Part shown: positions 60,855 through 64,000 of the stretch, piece after piece
Layout: each line of letters starts with the position of its first letter
How positions within the stretch are numbered: position 1 is the stretch's first letter
Notes under the pieces: generated by a model
Seen by the model: the letters and a program-made list of their open reading frames with translations, nothing else
Told to the model about the DNA's origin: nothing
Databases searched by the model: none
Translations under genes and position numbers: made by a program
From: Firmicutes bacterium UBA7510
Lineage (GTDB): Bacteria > Bacillota > Clostridia > Tissierellales > Sedimentibacteraceae
Reading direction: 5' to 3'
Length of the DNA: 64,000 nucleotides
Assembly (NCBI GenBank): GCA_002479485.1
Contig: DLNM01000013.1
Coordinates: 1,166-65,165, forward strand

Positions 60855-62894
60855 TTAATTTTCTATATTTATATTACTAGTATCGATATATATCCAAGCA
60901 TAATCATTATTTCCATCACTATCAATGTATTCAAGATTCAACCAAAAATTATAATCGTCTTCAACATAATAGCTATGTACATAATATTCATCATCTTTAA
61001 CTGTATTCCCTATAATTTCTGATTCAATGCTACGCTCGTTATACATAGGTAGAGATTCTGTTGCTGTATATCCATTATAATAGTAATCTTCTAACACTTC
61101 ATACACTGCATTAAATTTCATCTCTAGTTGCGCTTGTTCTAATTTTTCATTAAATTCATCATTAGTAATATTTTTTACTTTGTATTGATAATATGAATCT
61201 ATTTCATCATCATATATTTCTAATGATAATTCATCATTATTTTTATAAATAGAATAACTATACCCTTCATCATCTGTTAATGAAATAGATGTTTGTGTGC
61301 TTTCAACAACTGAAATTTCTCTTTTACTGCTGTAATCATCAAAGATTAATGTTATATCACCACTTGTGATTGCAATAACAAAGGAATCATATGAATTACT
61401 ATTGTTCTCACAACTATATATTCCTTCTATATCATCAATTGACAGTGATTTTTCATATAAATTAACATAATTACCTTTAACTATATTATATTCTTCAACA
61501 TTATCGATGATTAATTTTGACTTTTCTTCTAATGAGTAAATATATAAATCAGATTCTTTGTCCATATAAATAAAATAATCCAATGAGTTATTTTCAACAT
61601 AGAAAAATTCTGAATTGTCACAAATTTCTTTACTAGAGCTTACAACCTTGCTCATATCATTTAAAGCATCATTTACATATAGCTTTGAGTTTTTATCTTG
61701 AAAAACAATTGCATTATATATGTATTCAATATTGCTAATATTATCTTGTATTTTCACTGCTTCCGCTAGCTCATAAGAGGTATAAAGCTCATTGTTTGAA
61801 TTTATATAAGATACACTTTTACCATCATGAGATATTGTAAAATAACTGATATCTGTACCTATAAGAGTTTCTTTCAATTCACCTAATTGCTTTTTTAAAT
61901 CCTCTGACTTAGTTTTTGCTGTTATCTTAGGAAGATTATATCCGTATAAATTATTATTTTCATCTAAAACATATAAATATTCGTTATTTGAGCTTAATTT
62001 ATGTATGTAATTGTTTTTTGTTATACTTACTGGTTCATTAAATGGTGAAACAAACATTAAATTAGTCTCATCACTATCATCGGCTACAAATATACATGAA
62101 AGACCATTATTGGAAAGCTGATAATCATCATATACATCTAATTTTTTAATAAAAGAAGCCTCTTGTGCACCAGACCATTTAATATACAAACGATTGTTAT
62201 AATTATTATAAGCAAATGCACTTCCATCTTGTGTTACAGTAAAAGAACTCACATTACCAGCTAGATTCTCTATTTTTCCTTCTGTATTAACTCTAGATAG
62301 TGTATCAAAACCATTTAGAAAATATAGAAACTCTCCATTATCAGTAAAGTATTTATAGCTGTTGCTAATATCATACTTAGCTTTAGAATCAAATAACACG
62401 AGTGAATTTCCCTTTACATCAAGTAATATTTCTTGATAATTTGATTCATAGTTTTCTAGGAAATCATCATTCTCATATGTTTTATAGTATATAGAATTTT
62501 TAGACGATACATAAACCGAATCATAAGGAACATTCTTAGCTATCTTAGTAGCGTCCTGTCCATATTTTTTTAAATAAAGGTTATATTTAACATCAATATA
62601 AACAATATCATTGTTATTTAATAAAATATACTGGTTTTTATAAACATTGTCAGCTATTTTTTCCTTATCTTTATCAAATAACTTAATATACAGCTCACCT
62701 AATTCTTCATTATTAGGGTTGGACTTAAACATCAAAACTGCATTAGTGTTATGTAATGACTTATAATCTAACTGCACTGATTCTTTATAAGAAACATTTT
62801 CTAATTCTTTAAATGTTGACTTAGAGTTATTGCTACATGAACTTAACAGAACTAGTGCAAGTATCAATAAGTATAAAATTGATTTTTTTTTCAT
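60855..62894 (-). CDS. Surface lipoprotein with repeated beta-propeller-like sequence
   Basis: 679 residues from ATG 62894, chosen for AGGAGAGG just upstream. Lipoprotein signal MKKKSILYLLILALVLLSSC with lipobox LSSC. The body is beta-rich with repeated S/F-x-Y-x-x-x-N/D-x-L-Y type units (KNSIYYKTYEN, NGEFLYFLNG, NNEYLYVLDENNNLYGY, NNELYTSYE), suggesting a seven-bladed-propeller-like fold, and a C-terminal part (about 600-679) with an SH3-like look (SLPMYNERSIESEIIG). It would be anchored outside the membrane. Ligand unknown. Confidence 0.75.
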   Translation of the reverse strand: MKKKSILYLLILALVLLSSCSNNSKSTFKELENVSYKESVQLDYKSLHNTNAVLMFKSNPNNEELGELYIKLFDKDKEKIADNVYKNQYILLNNNDIVYIDVKYNLYLKKYGQDATKIAKNVPYDSVYVSSKNSIYYKTYENDDFLENYESNYQEILLDVKGNSLVLFDSKAKYDISNSYKYFTDNGEFLYFLNGFDTLSRVNTEGKIENLAGNVSSFTVTQDGSAFAYNNYNNRLYIKWSGAQEASFIKKLDVYDDYQLSNNGLSCIFVADDSDETNLMFVSPFNEPVSITKNNYIHKLSSNNEYLYVLDENNNLYGYNLPKITAKTKSEDLKKQLGELKETLIGTDISYFTISHDGKSVSYINSNNELYTSYELAEAVKIQDNISNIEYIYNAIVFQDKNSKLYVNDALNDMSKVVSSSKEICDNSEFFYVENNSLDYFIYMDKESDLYIYSLEEKSKLIIDNVEEYNIVKGNYVNLYEKSLSIDDIEGIYSCENNSNSYDSFVIAITSGDITLIFDDYSSKREISVVESTQTSISLTDDEGYSYSIYKNNDELSLEIYDDEIDSYYQYKVKNITNDEFNEKLEQAQLEMKFNAVYEVLEDYYYNGYTATESLPMYNERSIESEIIGNTVKDDEYYVHSYYVEDDYNFWLNLEYIDSDGNNDYAWIYIDTSNINIEN

Positions 62895-63001
62895 TTTCCT
62901 CTCCTGAATGTTAATTTTACATAGATTATATAAATATAGTATATTAAAAATTTGCAGTAATTTCAACATATAAATACTAAATATTACTTTATTCTACACA
63001 T

Positions 63002-63031
63002 AAAAAGAACGTATATTATAATACGCTCTAT
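63002..63031 (-). terminator. Terminator after yqeK
   Basis: On the minus strand GAGCGTAT pairs with ATACGTTC (one G-T pair), followed by TTTTT, ten bases after the yqeK stop. Confidence 0.8.
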
Positions 63032-63040
63032 ATAAAATAT

Positions 63041-63553
63041 TTATCTAATGTTATTTTTAAGAAATTCATATGTAGTTATAGATTTACTATCAATTTCTAT
63101 ATTTTTTGATTTTAAGTATTCAAAAGTACTTTCTAACGATTTAATTATTGCCTTATCTATATTTGTATAAGCTAATTCTCTTAATAACTCCACACCATCA
63201 TATTTTCTATTTGGCTCAATTTTATCTGCTATATAAATTATTTTTTCTAGCATTGTCATATATTCTCTACCAGTAGTATGATATAATATAGCATTAATCA
63301 CATGAGTATCATTAATTTCATACTTATTTGCTGCTATTTTACTACCATAAACAGCATGCTCTAAATTCCCAACATTTTGATTTAAAAGTTTTCCAGAATC
63401 ATGCAAAAGCCCTGCTAGTTCTGCTTTTTCAGTTGAAATATTATAATATGATGCCAAATCTACAGCAGTATTCATAACATTTATACTATGAATATATAAT
63501 TTTTCACCAATTGATTTTTTCAAGTCTTCTTTTATATATTCAATACTTTTCAT
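63041..63553 (-). CDS. yqeK: YqeK-type HD-domain phosphohydrolase
   Basis: 170 residues. HD motif in AELAGLLHDSGK (residues about 45-56), an earlier His in HSINVMNTA, and later HAVYGSKIA, ILYHTTGR and IADKIEPNR. The family hydrolyses diadenosine tetraphosphate symmetrically and usually follows nadD, as here. ATG 63553 follows GGGAGGTC. rsfS, the usual third member, is elsewhere at 36.6-37.0 kb. Confidence 0.93.
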   Translation of the reverse strand: MKSIEYIKEDLKKSIGEKLYIHSINVMNTAVDLASYYNISTEKAELAGLLHDSGKLLNQNVGNLEHAVYGSKIAANKYEINDTHVINAILYHTTGREYMTMLEKIIYIADKIEPNRKYDGVELLRELAYTNIDKAIIKSLESTFEYLKSKNIEIDSKSITTYEFLKNNIR

Positions 63554-63585
63554 AAAGACCTCCCATGCTTTTTCACGCTATGATC

Positions 63586-64000
63586 TTAGATTGTATATAA
63601 TTTATTTTTTAGTATATAATCATTTACTTCATTAGGTACTAAATATCTAATAGTTTTTCCTTCTTTTACTCTCTCTCTTATTTGAGTTGAAGAAATATTA
63701 AGTTCTGGTCCATTAACTAAAAATATTTCTCCTCCAAATTTATCTGTAATTTCTTTAATTTTATCCGTTAATGTATCGTCAGCAAAATTTGGTCTGTTAA
63801 CCGATACAAATTTACATAAGGATAATAGTGTTTTAGGGTCTTTCCAACTTGGAAGCTCTAATATTGCGTCAGTTCCTGTTATAAAATAAAAGTCTATATC
63901 AGGATGAAGCGATGTTAATTTTTTCATTGTATCTACCGTATAACTAATATCTTGGTTTAAAACTTCAATATCAGTAACAGTAAATTTATTATTATTAGCA
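63586..64000 (-). CDS. nadD: Nicotinate-nucleotide adenylyltransferase NadD, 5' part cut by window end
   Basis: The reading frame is open to the window edge; the upstream residues VTDIEVLNQDISYTVDTMKKL fit NadD, so ATG 63927 is internal, not the start. Visible motifs: SYTVDT, FYFITGTDAILELPSWKDP, VSVNRP and the C-terminal ISSTQIRERVKEGKTIRYLVP (ISSTxIR). The N-terminal HxGH nucleotide site lies beyond the window. The enzyme adenylates nicotinate mononucleotide in NAD synthesis. It precedes yqeK. Confidence 0.93.
   Translation of the reverse strand, partial: ANNNKFTVTDIEVLNQDISYTVDTMKKLTSLHPDIDFYFITGTDAILELPSWKDPKTLLSLCKFVSVNRPNFADDTLTDKIKEITDKFGGEIFLVNGPELNISSTQIRERVKEGKTIRYLVPNEVNDYILKNKLYTI

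Noticed and set aside
1..64000. CRISPR array or restriction-modification system
   Set aside because: No regularly spaced repeats and no methylase or restriction gene were seen; the hairpin arrays have different stems and no spacers.

Overview
The window looks like part of the chromosome of a strictly AT-rich, anaerobic Firmicute of the class Clostridia; the genus cannot be fixed from the sequence alone. Supporting signs are strong Shine-Dalgarno sites, frequent TTG/GTG starts, a full selenocysteine kit (selA, selB, selD, tRNA-Sec), a clostridial gene run of radical-SAM TIGR03960 / TIGR03936 / rng, and spore-former/clostridial style DacF, PepF and RsfS.

Bases 1 to about 28865 are the right-hand, late-gene part of a siphovirus-type prophage. 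From left to right: a moron-like block with its own promoters and terminators (ribbon-helix-helix protein, a broken BRO/KilAC antirepressor, a small membrane protein); the tail module (assembly chaperone, small tail protein, 1820-residue tape measure, distal tail protein, tail-tip protein, baseplate and fibre proteins, two fibres with pyocin-knob domains); cargo genes (a lethal-factor-like zinc protease, an SOS-controlled Y-family polymerase with a small partner, a ComEC-like metallo-beta-lactamase-fold protein with a DUF3006 partner); a lysis module (membrane protein, amidase, glycosidase-LysM protein, a second membrane protein, a frameshifted XhlA-like gene); a Xer-like recombinase, a RusA-like resolvase, and finally the integrase reading back toward the tail. 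The integrase lies next to the 3' end of tRNA-Sec, which is therefore the likely attachment site. The head genes, early genes and the left attachment site lie outside the window. Several prophage genes are damaged (nonsense codon, frameshift, internal deletion), so the phage may no longer be fully functional, although tail and integrase genes are intact.

Bases 28865 to 64000 are host chromosome. On the minus strand, comEA-selD-selA-selB-response regulator-tRNA-Sec form a co-directional selenium block; selD itself carries an in-frame UGA at codon 17. Then come dacF, rsfS and a chemotaxis receptor; a compositionally different + strand cassette (response regulator, sensor kinase with an amber codon, ABC ATPase, FtsX permease) of the BceRS-BceAB antimicrobial-peptide-resistance kind; and a long minus-strand stretch (gamma-carbonic anhydrase, SDR, pepF, C-S lyase, topB, rng, two radical-SAM-linked proteins, S9 peptidase, nfo, two cell-surface proteins, yqeK, nadD cut by the window end).

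The most unusual non-coding signal is a compact array of five consecutive hairpins that occurs twice, with compensatory base changes, in the leaders of selD and rng, with degenerate relatives before nfo and yqeK. The prophage also carries at least eight intrinsic terminators between its late genes, which implies antitermination or many uncharted promoters.
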